64,000 bases of DNA from Microbacterium aurantiacum (GTDB lineage: Bacteria; Actinomycetota; Actinomycetes; Actinomycetales; Microbacteriaceae). This document shows, one piece after another, positions 7,675 to 16,295 of this stretch. Where the stretch lies: assembly GCF_002872075.1 (NCBI RefSeq), contig NZ_PGGU01000016.1:391561-455560 (forward strand), written 5' to 3'. Under the pieces are notes generated by a model. The model was not told the origin of the DNA and searched no databases. It worked only from the letters and a program-made list of their open reading frames with translations. The position numbers and the translations under genes are program-made. Every line of letters begins with the position of its first letter. The first letter of the stretch is position 1.

Positions 7675-9513
7675 TCAGAAGTTGTTGATGACGGAGGCGA
7701 AGACCAGGTCGATCCGCGTGGCATCCGAGGCGTCGAAGAGCTGCCCTCCCGTGGCATCCGCGATCCGCTGCAGCGCCGTGGGGTCGGCACCCTCGCCGTA
7801 CACGATGGTGAAGATGCGCACCGGTGCGTCGTCGCCGCCCTCCTTCGTGCTCTTGCCGATCTTCGCGATGAGCGAATCGAGCGAGATGGAGGAGTCGGTG
7901 TCCTCGCCGTCCGAGAGCACGACGATCGCGTTGATGCGTCCCGGTTCGGCGCGCTCGCGCATGTCCTCGTACGCCAGCAGCACCGAGTCGTAGAGCGGCG
8001 TGCCGTTGCGCTGCGCGTAGCGCAGGTCATCCAGAGCCGAGTCGAGCTTCTCGCCGTCGGCGCCGAGTGCCGCGACCTCCCGCAGCACCTGGATGCCCTC
8101 TCCCTCATCGGACGAGATCCCGGTGGTGAACGCCCACACGCCGATCTCGTCGGTGGAGCGGAAGTGGTCGAGAGTCTTCTGCGCTCCCTGGATCGCGCCG
8201 TCCAGTCGCGAACGGCCGTCGCCGATCGGCTCGTCCATCGACCCCGAGATGTCGATCAGCTCGAGCACCGACGAGGGCTTGCGCACCTGCGTCCACTGGT
8301 CGATCGCCGTGGAGATCACGTCGACCTCCGGCTTCGGCAGGGTCACCGCGGGCTGAGCGGCGTCGATGCCGTACTTCGCCGTGAACAGGTCACCCAGAGG
8401 AACCGACTCGTCGAGCGGACGGAAGCCGTACTCCGGCAGGATCTTCTGCGCCGCTGTGGTCTGCACGAACTCCGCGAACGCCTCGCCTGCCGTGCGCTGC
8501 TCGGCAGTCACCCAGTCCGCCCCGAGCACGGTGATCGGGTTGTCCGACCACATGGAGCCGCCCGAGGGATACACCGCGACCAGCTTCGTCTTCGGCGGAG
8601 TGAGCGTCTCGCCGGGCTGCACGGTGTGCGAGTCGGGGTTCCCGGTGTTGTAGTTGATCAGCGAGGTCTCCTCCAGCGCGACCGCCGACACGTATGCGGA
8701 TCCGTTGGCGCCGTTCTGCGTCTCGTCGTAGAGGGTCGTGAGCACGTTCCCCGTCGTGTCTCCGTAGTGGATCACGCACTCCTCGAACACGCGGGAGAAG
8801 TCGGCTGCGGCCTCGACATCTGCCGCGGCGAGTCCCTCCGACTTTCCGGACGCCTCGTAGGACTGCATCAGGATCGTCGAGAGACCCGTGGTGGAGGTGT
8901 TCGGGTTGGTCTTGGAGATCTTGAAAGCGCCCCAGATGTCCTTGCCCACGGCGCCCCAGCCGGCGGGATCCTGGCACAGGCGGGAGAGGTCGGTGATGCT
9001 GATCGGCTTGGCGGGCCAGCCGAGCGCTTCGGCCATCGGCTCCGGCATCCCGAAGACGATCGGGGTGCGGGTGAACGACGCGGGCTCCCCCACGAGGTTC
9101 TGGGATGCCGCAGCGGCGACGCGGTCGGTCCAGACGGTGGATGCCGGCGACCACAGGGTCGGCCAGAGCGAGCGGTCATCGCTCGGCCAGTCCTCGCCGG
9201 AGGTCAGGAAGCGGGTGGCGTTGCCGGATGACACGTTCGTCGGACGCACCGTCGCACAGGTGGCGAGCCCTTTGTGCTCCGGCGAGTCCTTGAAGGCGGT
9301 CGCCAGCTCGTCGAGCATGTTGACCTTCTCCGAAGATGTCGCGACGGTGATGTGCGTGCAGCCGTCGTCCGGGAACCCCTGGCCGCCCTCGCTGACCTCG
9401 GGTTCACCCCCGCCGGTGCAGGCGGCGAGCGTGAGCACGAGCACGGTCGCGAGGGCGATCATCCCGGGCATCCGCCGGGCGATGGACGGTCGTGCGGAGC
9501 GGGGCGCGGTCAT
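7675..9513 (-). CDS. Lipoprotein with solute-binding and von Willebrand A domains
   Basis: A 612-residue exported lipoprotein. The signal peptide ends in the lipobox LAAC (lipidated C32). Residues of roughly 50-390 look like a type II solute-binding protein (ABC-type periplasmic fold). The C-terminal 200 residues are a VWA domain with an intact metal-binding MIDAS motif DISGS (D421, S423, S425), followed by a conserved-looking VVLSDGEDTD segment. The combination suggests a surface protein that binds a ligand and also makes metal-dependent protein contacts. No transporter genes are nearby, so transport is not implied. The downstream membrane protein, 7 bases away, is the likely partner. Confidence 0.85.
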   Translation of the reverse strand: MTAPRSARPSIARRMPGMIALATVLVLTLAACTGGGEPEVSEGGQGFPDDGCTHITVATSSEKVNMLDELATAFKDSPEHKGLATCATVRPTNVSSGNATRFLTSGEDWPSDDRSLWPTLWSPASTVWTDRVAAAASQNLVGEPASFTRTPIVFGMPEPMAEALGWPAKPISITDLSRLCQDPAGWGAVGKDIWGAFKISKTNPNTSTTGLSTILMQSYEASGKSEGLAAADVEAAADFSRVFEECVIHYGDTTGNVLTTLYDETQNGANGSAYVSAVALEETSLINYNTGNPDSHTVQPGETLTPPKTKLVAVYPSGGSMWSDNPITVLGADWVTAEQRTAGEAFAEFVQTTAAQKILPEYGFRPLDESVPLGDLFTAKYGIDAAQPAVTLPKPEVDVISTAIDQWTQVRKPSSVLELIDISGSMDEPIGDGRSRLDGAIQGAQKTLDHFRSTDEIGVWAFTTGISSDEGEGIQVLREVAALGADGEKLDSALDDLRYAQRNGTPLYDSVLLAYEDMRERAEPGRINAIVVLSDGEDTDSSISLDSLIAKIGKSTKEGGDDAPVRIFTIVYGEGADPTALQRIADATGGQLFDASDATRIDLVFASVINNF

Positions 9514-9541
9514 GGGCCTAGGGTACCCAGGTCTGACGCTC

Positions 9542-10360
9542 TCACGCCCGCGATGAGCGCATGAACTCCTCGGCGGCTTCGACCTGCTCGGCGCTGGGGC
9601 GGATGCCGGTGTACAGCACGAACTGCTCGAGAGCCTGAAGCGTGGCGACCTCGGCGCCGCTGATCACGGTCTTCCCGGCCGCCCGGCCCGCCATAACGAG
9701 CGGAGTCTCGGCCGGAAGCGCGACGACGTCGAACACCACGGATGCCGCGGCGATCGCCTCTTCGGTGAACGACAGCGCGTGCTCGTCGGTGCCGCCGGCC
9801 ATGCCGATCGGCGTGACGTTGACCAGGATGTCGGCGGTGGAGTCGCCCGCATCCGGCATCCATGCGAAGCCGTACAGGCCGGCCAGGCCGCGGCCGGCCT
9901 CCTCGTTGCGGGCGACGATCGTCACGTTCGCGAAGCCGGCGTCGCGGAATGCGGCAGCCGTCGCCTTGGCCATCCCGCCGGAGCCGCGCAGCATCACCGA
10001 CGAGGCAGGGTCGAGAGCGTTCCGCTCGATCAGCTGGGCGATCGCGGAGTAGTCGGTGTTGTAGGCGGTGAGCACGCCGTCGTCGTTCACGATCGTGTTG
10101 ACGGAGTCGATCGCGGTCGCCGACGGATCCATGCGGTCGACGAGGGCGATCACGTCTTCTTTGTAGGGCATCGAGATCGCGCACCCGCGGATGCCGAGAC
10201 CGCGGACGCCGGCGATCGCCTGGCCGAGGTCGGTGGGTGCGAACGCCTTGTAGATCCAGTTGAGGTCGAGCGCCTCATAGAGGAAGTTGTGGAAGCGCGT
10301 TCCGTTGTTGCTCGGGCGAGCCGACAGCGAGATGCACAGCGTCATGTCCTTGTTCAGCAT
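9542..10360 (-). CDS. Shikimate dehydrogenase-like (AroE superfamily) oxidoreductase
   Basis: A 272-residue protein with AroE architecture. The catalytic lysine K67 (SMPYKED) and aspartate D103 (NTDYSA) are present, followed by an NADP-binding half with a glycine motif (LRGSGGMAKA). The substrate-binding serine pair usually found in the motif HS.SP..HN is absent: the equivalent stretch reads SNNGTRFHN. This argues for a substrate other than shikimate, or a divergent binding mode. I chose the ATG at 10360, which has GAGGG 7 bases upstream; the ATG at 10366 touches that site. It is not in an aromatic-biosynthesis operon and is divergent from an EEP-family gene. Confidence 0.82.
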   Translation of the reverse strand: MLNKDMTLCISLSARPSNNGTRFHNFLYEALDLNWIYKAFAPTDLGQAIAGVRGLGIRGCAISMPYKEDVIALVDRMDPSATAIDSVNTIVNDDGVLTAYNTDYSAIAQLIERNALDPASSVMLRGSGGMAKATAAAFRDAGFANVTIVARNEEAGRGLAGLYGFAWMPDAGDSTADILVNVTPIGMAGGTDEHALSFTEEAIAAASVVFDVVALPAETPLVMAGRAAGKTVISGAEVATLQALEQFVLYTGIRPSAEQVEAAEEFMRSSRA

Positions 10361-10432
10361 CGGCATTCCCTCAGAGTACCGACCGGAGGCTTCGCCGGCC
10401 CGCCCAGAGAGGTCACAGCGGAAGCGGACAGG

Positions 10433-11383
10433 ATGGGGGCGATGCGAAACGACGGCCGGACGACGATGCGGCGAACAGGCCAGGCCGTTCGCCGCCGCAC
10501 CGCGCGCCTGCTGGTCGCGGGCAACCTCATCGTCGCTGCCGTGATCGTCTGCGGGTGGATACCCGGACCGATCGGTGCGGCGGTGTCGGTCATCCTGCCG
10601 CTGCTCGGAGTCGTCTCCATCGTGTTCACGGTCGCCGTGTTCGCCCTCCTCCGCCGCGCGGCCATCCCCGCTTCCGCAACGGTGCTCATCTGGCTCCTCG
10701 CTGTCGCCCCGGCTCTCCCGGCACTGCCCGGCGCCTCCACGGCGACGGCGATCACGATCGCGAGCCAGAATGTGCGAGCGCAGTCCGGTGGTGGCGAAGG
10801 CTCGGCGACGGACCTCATGGCCAGCCATCCGGAGCTCATCACCCTCACCGAACTGGACGACTCCAGCCGAGAGGCCGCGAACCGCGTCCTCGCCGACGCC
10901 TATCCGTACTCCTACACGGTCGGCACCGTCGGCGTCTGGAGCATCCATCCCCTCGTCGCGGAGGAGCCGCTGGATCTCGGACTCGCGTGGAAGCGGGCGC
11001 TTCACGTCACGGTGCAGAGTCCGGGCGGAGACACGAGCGTGTACCTCATCCATGCCGCCTCGCTGAGGCCGGGCGCGCAGTCCGCTCGCGATGAGATGCT
11101 CGCCGCTCTGGCCGAGACGGTGCGCGCCGATCCCTCCCGGCACGTCATCGCGCTCGGAGACTTCAACGCCGCGACCACGGATCCCGCGCTCCGGTTCCTG
11201 AGCGCCGAACTGAACCTGGTGCGACCCACCACGGGGATCACCGGCTACACCTGGCCGGCGGCGTTCCCGCTCGTCAAGATCGACCACGTGTTCCAGCGCG
11301 GCTTCGACGTCGGCTCGGCCTCGACCGTACGCGCCGGTGCCAGCGACCATCTCGCCACGCTCACCACGCTTTCGAGTCGGTGA
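10433..11383 (+). CDS. Membrane-anchored endonuclease/exonuclease/phosphatase (EEP) family protein
   Basis: A protein of about 316 residues. Three hydrophobic helices (about 25-45, 49-73, 80-97) are followed by an extracytoplasmic EEP domain. The catalytic signatures are QN near 112-113, E140 (LTELDD), GDFNA and the C-terminal SDH (GASDHLA). The fold cleaves phosphodiester or phosphomonoester bonds with a divalent metal; examples include DNase I, sphingomyelinase and YafD. The membrane location suggests a lipid, nucleotide or extracellular nucleic-acid substrate, but this is inference. The start is ambiguous between ATG 10433 and ATG 10442. Neither has an ideal ribosome-binding site. Confidence 0.85.
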   Translation: MGAMRNDGRTTMRRTGQAVRRRTARLLVAGNLIVAAVIVCGWIPGPIGAAVSVILPLLGVVSIVFTVAVFALLRRAAIPASATVLIWLLAVAPALPALPGASTATAITIASQNVRAQSGGGEGSATDLMASHPELITLTELDDSSREAANRVLADAYPYSYTVGTVGVWSIHPLVAEEPLDLGLAWKRALHVTVQSPGGDTSVYLIHAASLRPGAQSARDEMLAALAETVRADPSRHVIALGDFNAATTDPALRFLSAELNLVRPTTGITGYTWPAAFPLVKIDHVFQRGFDVGSASTVRAGASDHLATLTTLSSR

Positions 11384-11710
11384 GTTCCGGTGAGAGCGCG
11401 GTTCCGGGGGCGGCCGGCGCCGGGCTCATCACCCGTGCTGTTCGCCTGCCACCGCCCGGAACCTGCGAGGATCAGGCCCACGAGGCCGACGATCGCTGCG
11501 CGCTGCCGGCCCGTGGACGAGATCGCCCTTCCCCTTACGGTGAAGGTGCATGCACGAGGGGATCCCGATCGTCTCCGTCACCCCAGATGGCGGGCGACCT
11601 CCCCCGAGGTCTGACGATCCGTGCATGTGATCTGGCCCTCTCGAGGAGTTCAATCCCCAATGGACTCATCGAGGGGGCCGTTCCCGTACATCCTCCCACG
11701 ATTTTTCGAT

Positions 11711-11734
11711 TTTGTCCCCCATATGGGGGACAAA
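11711..11734. repeat. Perfect 24-base palindrome
   Basis: The arms TTTGTCCCCCAT and ATGGGGGACAAA are exact reverse complements with no spacer. There is no downstream T tract, which argues against an intrinsic terminator in either direction. It may be an operator for a dimeric regulator or a cruciform-forming site. It lies about 270 bases upstream of the cold-shock gene. Confidence 0.7.
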
Positions 11735-11903
11735 TCTCTTCTCGTTGATATATGCTGATTCTGACGCACCCTCCGGTCGTCTTCGGCCCCCATCGCTCCC
11801 CCCGCGGTGGGGGCCACACAATTTTCCGGGCGAGAACGTCCGATCCCCGAGCATCCGATGCCGTGCCGCATGGCGCATCCCGCTCATGCAACATTTGGGT
11901 TAC

Positions 11904-11929
11904 CTTCTGGCGACCACTGTTGCCAGAAG
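11904..11929 (+). promoter_or_regulatory. Leader hairpin upstream of the cold-shock gene
   Basis: CTTCTGGC (11904-11911) and GCCAGAAG (11922-11929) are perfect complements around a 10-base loop. They lie about 75 bases before the start codon. Cold-shock mRNAs commonly have structured 5' leaders that rearrange with temperature, so this may be an RNA element. An operator is the alternative. Confidence 0.5.
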
Positions 11930-12002
11930 CCCCCGCTCCACTAGCGTTAGCGATGTCGGGGCATACCTGCGTCGGCTTCTTCACCAGCAGAACAGGCAGT
12001 AC

Positions 12003-12209
12003 ATGAGCACCCAGGGCACGGTCAAGTGGTTCAACTCGGAGAAGGGCTTCGGCTTCATCTCCCCCGACGACGGCGGCGCTGACGTTTTCGCGCACTACTC
12101 CGCCATCGAATCATCCGGCTACCGGTCTCTCGATGAGAACCAGCGAGTCGAGTTCGATGTCGCGCAGGGCCCCAAGGGCCTGCAGGCAGAGAACATCCGC
12201 CCCCTCTAA
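12003..12209 (+). CDS. cspA: Cold-shock protein, CspA type
   Basis: A 68-residue single cold-shock domain. The RNA-binding motif RNP1 is KGFGFIS (14-20) and RNP2 is VFAHY (28-32). The protein binds single-stranded RNA and DNA as a chaperone. The length is typical. It is monocistronic, with a long structured upstream region and a strong intrinsic terminator 12 bases after the stop. The Shine-Dalgarno sequence is weak (AGG in AACAGGCAGTAC). Whether it is cold-induced or constitutive cannot be seen. Confidence 0.95.
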   Translation: MSTQGTVKWFNSEKGFGFISPDDGGADVFAHYSAIESSGYRSLDENQRVEFDVAQGPKGLQAENIRPL

Positions 12210-12220
12210 GGGCGGGCAGT

Positions 12221-12275
12221 ACAGAACTCCCTGACCGGAGGCGCTTCGCGTCTTCCGGCAGGGAGTTCTGTGCTT
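12221..12275 (+). terminator. Intrinsic terminator of the cold-shock gene
   Basis: A perfect 13-base stem pairs ACAGAACTCCCTG (12221-12233) with CAGGGAGTTCTGT (12259-12271). A further CCGGA/TCCGG inner stem closes around a CTTCG-type loop, and the structure is followed by GCTTTT. This is one of the few classical terminators in the window. Confidence 0.88.
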
Positions 12276-12309
12276 TTCAGGCTCGGCGTGCGCCGCCGCG
12301 GCGCGGAAC

Positions 12310-12975
12310 TCAGGTCAGGAGCAGTGCGCGGAGTTCGTCGACAGATGTCACCCGGAACGCCGCGTCGTCGCCCTCGTGGGGCTCGCTGAAGCCCCAGTCG
12401 ACGAAGATCACGGGCACGCCGTTCGCGTTCCCGCCCTCGACGTCGTGGTGCCGGTCGCCGATCAGTACGGGTCGCGAGGTGTCTGCTCCGCGCTCGCCGA
12501 GGCGTCGCAGCGCTTCGGCGACGATGTCGGTCTTCGATGCCAGCGTCGACTCATCGGGGGTCGAGCCCACCGTCGCCAGGAACGCCGAGCGCAACCCGAA
12601 GTGGTCGACCAGCGCGTCGACCTGCAGCTCGGGCTTCGAGCTCGCCGTCGCCTGCGGCACGCCCGCCGCAGACAGATCGTGGATCAGCTCGGTCACACCG
12701 GGGTAGGTGGCGACGTCGGTCGTGTAGCCGTCGGCCTTGCCGAGGGTGCGGTAGAAGGCGACGGCTTCGGCAGCCTGTGCCGGGGTCATCGCGACCTGAT
12801 CCTGGAACGACTGGAACATCGGAGGACCGATCCAGTGCACGAGGTCTTCCCGCGTCGGCGCCGGGTGGCCGAAGTGGGTGAGGGCGACGTTCAGGCGTCG
12901 GAGGATCCCGACCGAGGCGTCGACGATGGTGCCGTCGACGTCCCACAGCACGCAGGAATAGGGGGAGTGAGGCAT
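12310..12975 (-). CDS. HAD family hydrolase, phosphoglycolate phosphatase-like
   Basis: A 221-residue cytoplasmic phosphatase of the HAD superfamily with an alpha-helical C1 cap. Motif I is DVDGT (D12, D14), motif II/III is represented by TASSKPE, and motif IV by GDRHHD. The family removes phosphate from small metabolites such as phosphoglycolate or sugar phosphates via a phospho-aspartate. It appears monocistronic and is convergent with the cold-shock gene. The substrate cannot be assigned. Confidence 0.87.
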   Translation of the reverse strand: MPHSPYSCVLWDVDGTIVDASVGILRRLNVALTHFGHPAPTREDLVHWIGPPMFQSFQDQVAMTPAQAAEAVAFYRTLGKADGYTTDVATYPGVTELIHDLSAAGVPQATASSKPELQVDALVDHFGLRSAFLATVGSTPDESTLASKTDIVAEALRRLGERGADTSRPVLIGDRHHDVEGGNANGVPVIFVDWGFSEPHEGDDAAFRVTSVDELRALLLT

Positions 12976-13103
12976 GGATCCAGCCTATGGGCGACTCTCC
13001 TGCACAGATGACCTGAGCGAACGGTTATCCACAATCCGCAGATGTCCTCGGCGGCGGTGGCCAGGTTCGTGACAAAGCCGGAATCTCCGGCGAGAATGGG
13101 GTA

Positions 13104-13373
13104 ATGATCGTGCCGGTGGAGATCGTCACCACACTCGCGAGCGCCGCGACGATGCTCATCGCGCTTGCGGGCGGATTCGGCTGGCTGATCACCCGGATGG
13201 ACGCCCGGTTCGCGGCGCAGGACGCGCGTCTCGATGCTCGGTTCGACAGGGTGGATGCTCGGATCGACAAGCTGGAGGCCAGAGCCGGCGAGGTCGAGCA
13301 CCAGCTGACCGAGGTGAAGATCGCGGTTGCGAGACTCGAAGGACCGCAGAAGCGGCTGCTCAGCGCGCGCTGA
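13104..13373 (+). CDS. Small membrane-anchored coiled-coil protein
   Basis: An 89-residue protein of unknown function. Residues 4-28 form one membrane helix. Residues 30-80 form a charged amphipathic coiled coil with near-heptad repeats (DARFAAQDARLDARFDRVDA). It resembles small DUF-type response or haemolysin-XhlA-like proteins only in architecture. It is probably expressed alone; the next gene is convergent. Confidence 0.68.
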   Translation: MIVPVEIVTTLASAATMLIALAGGFGWLITRMDARFAAQDARLDARFDRVDARIDKLEARAGEVEHQLTEVKIAVARLEGPQKRLLSAR

Positions 13374-13432
13374 CTGCGATTGCCACGTCTTCCGATCTTT
13401 GCGCCGTTTGCCGGGGCCAGCTGAGCAGGGCT

Positions 13433-14128
13433 TCAGAACAGCCGGGGCACTCCGGACTCGATGCCTTTCATGTCGTCGTAGTCGAGGACGAGGCAGCGGA
13501 TCCCGCGATCCTCGGCGAGCACGCGCGCCTGCGGCTTGATCTCCTGCGCGGCGAAGACGCCCTGCACCGGTGAGAGGTGCGGATCGCGCCCGAGGAGTTC
13601 GAGGTACCGGGTGAGCTGCTCGACGCCGTCGATGTCGCCGCGGCGCTTCACCTCGACCGCAATGGCTCCGCCCGCGGCATCTCGCACCATCAGGTCCACC
13701 GGACCGATCGCCGTCGGGAACTCGCGGCGCACCAGGGTCGCGCCTTCGCTGATGAGGTCGACCTGCTCGGCGAGCAGCCGCTGCAGGTCGGCTTCGACAC
13801 CGTCCTTCTGGAGGCCAGGGTCGACGCCGAGTTCGTGCGAGGAGTCATGGATGACCTCGTAGATCTGCACGCGCAGCGCATCGCCGGTCTTCTTGTGGGT
13901 GACGCGCCACACCTCGGTCACCCCGGCGATGATCTCCTCCTCGCCGGGCTGCTCGGTCGCGAGGGAGCACGGCGGGCTCATCCAGTTCAGCGGCTTGTAG
14001 CTGCCGCCGTCGGAGTGCACGAGCAGACTCCCGTCGCCCTTGTGCACGAGCAGGCGCGTGGCGAGCGGCAGATGGGCGTTGAGTCGACCGGTGTAGTCGA
14101 CGGAGCAGCGGGCGATGACAAGACGCAC
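13433..14128 (-). CDS. nucS: Mismatch-specific endonuclease NucS (EndoMS)
   Basis: A 231-residue protein that matches NucS, the nuclease of the non-canonical mismatch repair used by actinobacteria and archaea lacking MutS/MutL. The N-terminal half is the dimerisation/DNA-binding domain. The C-terminal RecB-like nuclease core shows D145 (GPVDLMV), E159 and K161 (AVEVKRRG) and Q171. The C-terminus ends VPRLF, consistent with the beta-clamp-binding tail described for the family. It cuts both strands at mismatched bases. The GAP-family gene lies 18 bases upstream in the same orientation. Confidence 0.93.
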   Translation of the reverse strand: MRLVIARCSVDYTGRLNAHLPLATRLLVHKGDGSLLVHSDGGSYKPLNWMSPPCSLATEQPGEEEIIAGVTEVWRVTHKKTGDALRVQIYEVIHDSSHELGVDPGLQKDGVEADLQRLLAEQVDLISEGATLVRREFPTAIGPVDLMVRDAAGGAIAVEVKRRGDIDGVEQLTRYLELLGRDPHLSPVQGVFAAQEIKPQARVLAEDRGIRCLVLDYDDMKGIESGVPRLF

Positions 14129-14146
14129 CCGTTGAGCCTAACGGCC

Positions 14147-14986
14147 TCAGCCGCCGACCTTCGCCAGTGCATCGAAGATGCCGAGCTCGCTCGCGGCCGT
14201 GCGGGCGACGAGGAAACCGATGATGCCGATGATCCAGGCGGTGTTCTCCGCCCCGGTCCGCTCCATCCAGGCGGCGAACCGCTGCAGTGGCCGGGCGACC
14301 AGCGGCGCGGCGACGATCCGCAGCGCCAGCAGTACGAGGGCGGGGAGGATCATCAGCAGGCAGTAACCGGCGAGGGCGAGCACTCGCAGGCTCACGTCGA
14401 CGCCGGCGTCGGCGAGCATCGTCATCGCGACGATGTAGGGAAGCATCGTCGCGACCTCTACTGCTCCTGCGGCCAGGGCGACCCCCATCACCATTCCGCG
14501 TGACGTCTTCGGGTCGAGCATCCGCTCCCGCCAGCGCACGATCCGTCCGGGGCGAGGGGGTGCGCCGGAGTCCGTCGCAGGCGATCCGGATCGCGAGGCA
14601 TCCGCAGACAGGGCGGAGGCCTCGACGAGCCCGTGCTGCGCCGCGGGCGCGGCATCCACCCGCTCCTTCGGCTTCGATGTGGGAACCGCGAACGCCGCGA
14701 TGATCAGGCCGACGCCCACGACGAGCCGGCAGATCAGGCCGGCGGGGGAGCCGAGGAACTCGTTGGCGACATCGACCACGTTCACGAGGCCCCACAGGAA
14801 CAGCAGCCCGATGACGAGATAGAACCCCGCGATCGTCGCCAGGTAGAGGATGATGCGTCCCCCGCGCACGCGCCCCGGACTCAGTAGCAGGAAGACGGGG
14901 ATCAGCAGCGTGCCGACGCTCAGACCGTCGAGCAGGGCGAGCACGATGAGCGACAGGGCGAGCGGTGCTCCGGCGAAGAGTTCCAT
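14147..14986 (-). CDS. GAP family (SfLAP-type) membrane protein
   Basis: A 279-residue integral membrane protein. Three N-terminal helices begin with LALLDGLSVGTLLIPVFLLL, the signature of the GAP family, also called Sap (sulfolipid-1-addressing protein). A central charged, proline-rich cytoplasmic loop (about 105-150) and three C-terminal helices follow. In mycobacteria members help move glycolipids to the surface. The role in other actinobacteria is unknown. It lies 18 bases upstream of nucS on the same strand, so the two may be co-transcribed without a functional link. Confidence 0.8.
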   Translation of the reverse strand: MELFAGAPLALSLIVLALLDGLSVGTLLIPVFLLLSPGRVRGGRIILYLATIAGFYLVIGLLFLWGLVNVVDVANEFLGSPAGLICRLVVGVGLIIAAFAVPTSKPKERVDAAPAAQHGLVEASALSADASRSGSPATDSGAPPRPGRIVRWRERMLDPKTSRGMVMGVALAAGAVEVATMLPYIVAMTMLADAGVDVSLRVLALAGYCLLMILPALVLLALRIVAAPLVARPLQRFAAWMERTGAENTAWIIGIIGFLVARTAASELGIFDALAKVGG

Positions 14987-15095
14987 TCCTCCACTGTGTG
15001 CCGCACCCGAGAGGATCGGATCGGGCTAAGGTCGCGATCGGGCTCTCATCCCTTCGTCGGATGCAGCGGCGGCATCCGCGTGGTTGCATGAAGTC

Positions 15096-16295
15096 ATGGA
15101 TGACGACACCACCGTGCGCCTGCGGGCGTGGTGCCGCCGGCACGGTGACGGCCTCACCGCCGCGGGCATCGCGCTGTTCTGCGTGGTCGCGGCGGCGCTC
15201 GGGTTCGACGGCGTGTGGGACGTGTTCTCGGTGATGCCGGACGAGGTGTCATCGTGGTGGACGCTGGCGACGGCTCTCCCTGGCACTCTGCTGATCCTGG
15301 CGAAGCGGCGGGCGCCGATGCTCGCGCTGCTCGCGGCTTCGGCCCTGTTCCTCGTCGACGTGGTCACCGTGGGCGGGCTGGGTCCGCTGGTCGTTCTCCT
15401 GGATGTGCTCTGGACGGCCGTCTTCCTCGCGACTCGCCGGACGCGGAACAGGATGCTCGTGGTCCTCGCGATCGCCGTGGCGCTGACCTTCGCGGCGGCA
15501 CTGCTCTTCACGGAAGCCACCCCGGCCATCGCCTTCCTCCTGGCCGTCCAGATGGGCGCGTTGCTCGGAACCGACTACTGGTGGGCGGTCGCGGTCTCGC
15601 AGGCGAACGAGCTGACCGAACTGCACCGGCAGCGAGCCGAGGATGCGGTGCTCGCGGCCGAGCGCGACCGCGCCGAAGCGGTGCGCCGCGAGAGGGAGCA
15701 GATGGCGCGCGAGCTTCACGACGCCGTCGCCGGACACGTCATGGCGATGGCCATCCGTTCGGAGGCGGCGCTCTCGACTCCGCCCGACGGAGCCGCCGAT
15801 CGTTCGGCTCTGCGTGCGGTGCGCGACGCCGGGCTCGCGGCCCATGCCGAGCTCCGCTCGATGATCGCCGTGCTCCGGCAGGGCGGCGAAGAGCCGCGGC
15901 CCATGCTGCGGCTCGACGATCTCGAGGGGATCGTCGACACGTCTCGGCGCGCCGGCCTGAGCGTCCGCCTGGTCCGGGAGGGTGACGGCGCCGTCGGAGC
16001 CACGGCCGAACAGGCGATCGTCCGGGTCGTGCGCGAGGCTCTGGCGAACTGCGTGCGGCACGCCTCAGGCGCCGAAGTCGATGTGACGGTCGTCGCGAAC
16101 ATCGGGGAGGCCGTGCACGTGCAGGTGGCATCGCGCGGAGGATCGCCGGTCTCGCAGCGGGACTACTCCGGCAACGGGTGGGGGTTGAGCCTGCTCACCG
16201 AGCGGGTGCGTGCACTCGGCGGGACGTTCATCGCCGGGCCCACGGACGAGGGCTGGTCGGTGCGGGCCGAGCTGCCTGCGGCGGTGAGGGCATGA
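15096..16295 (+). CDS. Two-component sensor histidine kinase (NarL/DesK class)
   Basis: A 399-residue membrane kinase. The N-terminal region has about five helices (20-165) and no large extracellular domain, so it probably senses something in or at the membrane. A short coiled coil leads into the HisKA_3 dimerisation domain with phospho-accepting H208 (ARELHDAVAGH). The HATPase domain has the N-box ALANCVRHA and the G-box GNGWGLSLL. I use the ATG at 15096; an in-frame TTG at 15084 is possible. Its stop overlaps the response regulator start (ATGA). No target gene is obvious, although an MFS gene is convergent downstream. Confidence 0.9.
   Translation: MDDDTTVRLRAWCRRHGDGLTAAGIALFCVVAAALGFDGVWDVFSVMPDEVSSWWTLATALPGTLLILAKRRAPMLALLAASALFLVDVVTVGGLGPLVVLLDVLWTAVFLATRRTRNRMLVVLAIAVALTFAAALLFTEATPAIAFLLAVQMGALLGTDYWWAVAVSQANELTELHRQRAEDAVLAAERDRAEAVRREREQMARELHDAVAGHVMAMAIRSEAALSTPPDGAADRSALRAVRDAGLAAHAELRSMIAVLRQGGEEPRPMLRLDDLEGIVDTSRRAGLSVRLVREGDGAVGATAEQAIVRVVREALANCVRHASGAEVDVTVVANIGEAVHVQVASRGGSPVSQRDYSGNGWGLSLLTERVRALGGTFIAGPTDEGWSVRAELPAAVRA

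Larger units (their letters stand above)
11384..12002. other. 619-base gene-free region upstream of the cold-shock gene
   Basis: I see no convincing gene here. Short frames on both strands have low-complexity, arginine- or glycine-rich translations. The region is richer in A+T than its surroundings from about 11690 and contains a perfect 24-base palindrome, a GGCCCCCA/TGGGGGCC inverted repeat (11785-11792 and 11808-11815) and a hairpin just before the cold-shock gene. Together these look like a long structured leader or a regulatory region for the cold-shock gene. Confidence 0.5.

Noticed and set aside
9542..11350. A 602-codon minus-strand frame extending the AroE-like gene upstream
   Set aside because: Only the last 272 residues match the family. 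The extension lies opposite the EEP gene, and GAGGG before 10360 marks the real start.
11535..12095. A 186-codon minus-strand frame in the region before cspA
   Set aside because: It runs through the palindromes and into the cold-shock gene. The translation has no recognisable domain and no ribosome-binding site was evident.
13845..15143. A 432-codon minus-strand frame across NucS and the GAP-family gene
   Set aside because: It overlaps two recognised genes out of frame and has an arginine/proline-rich translation.
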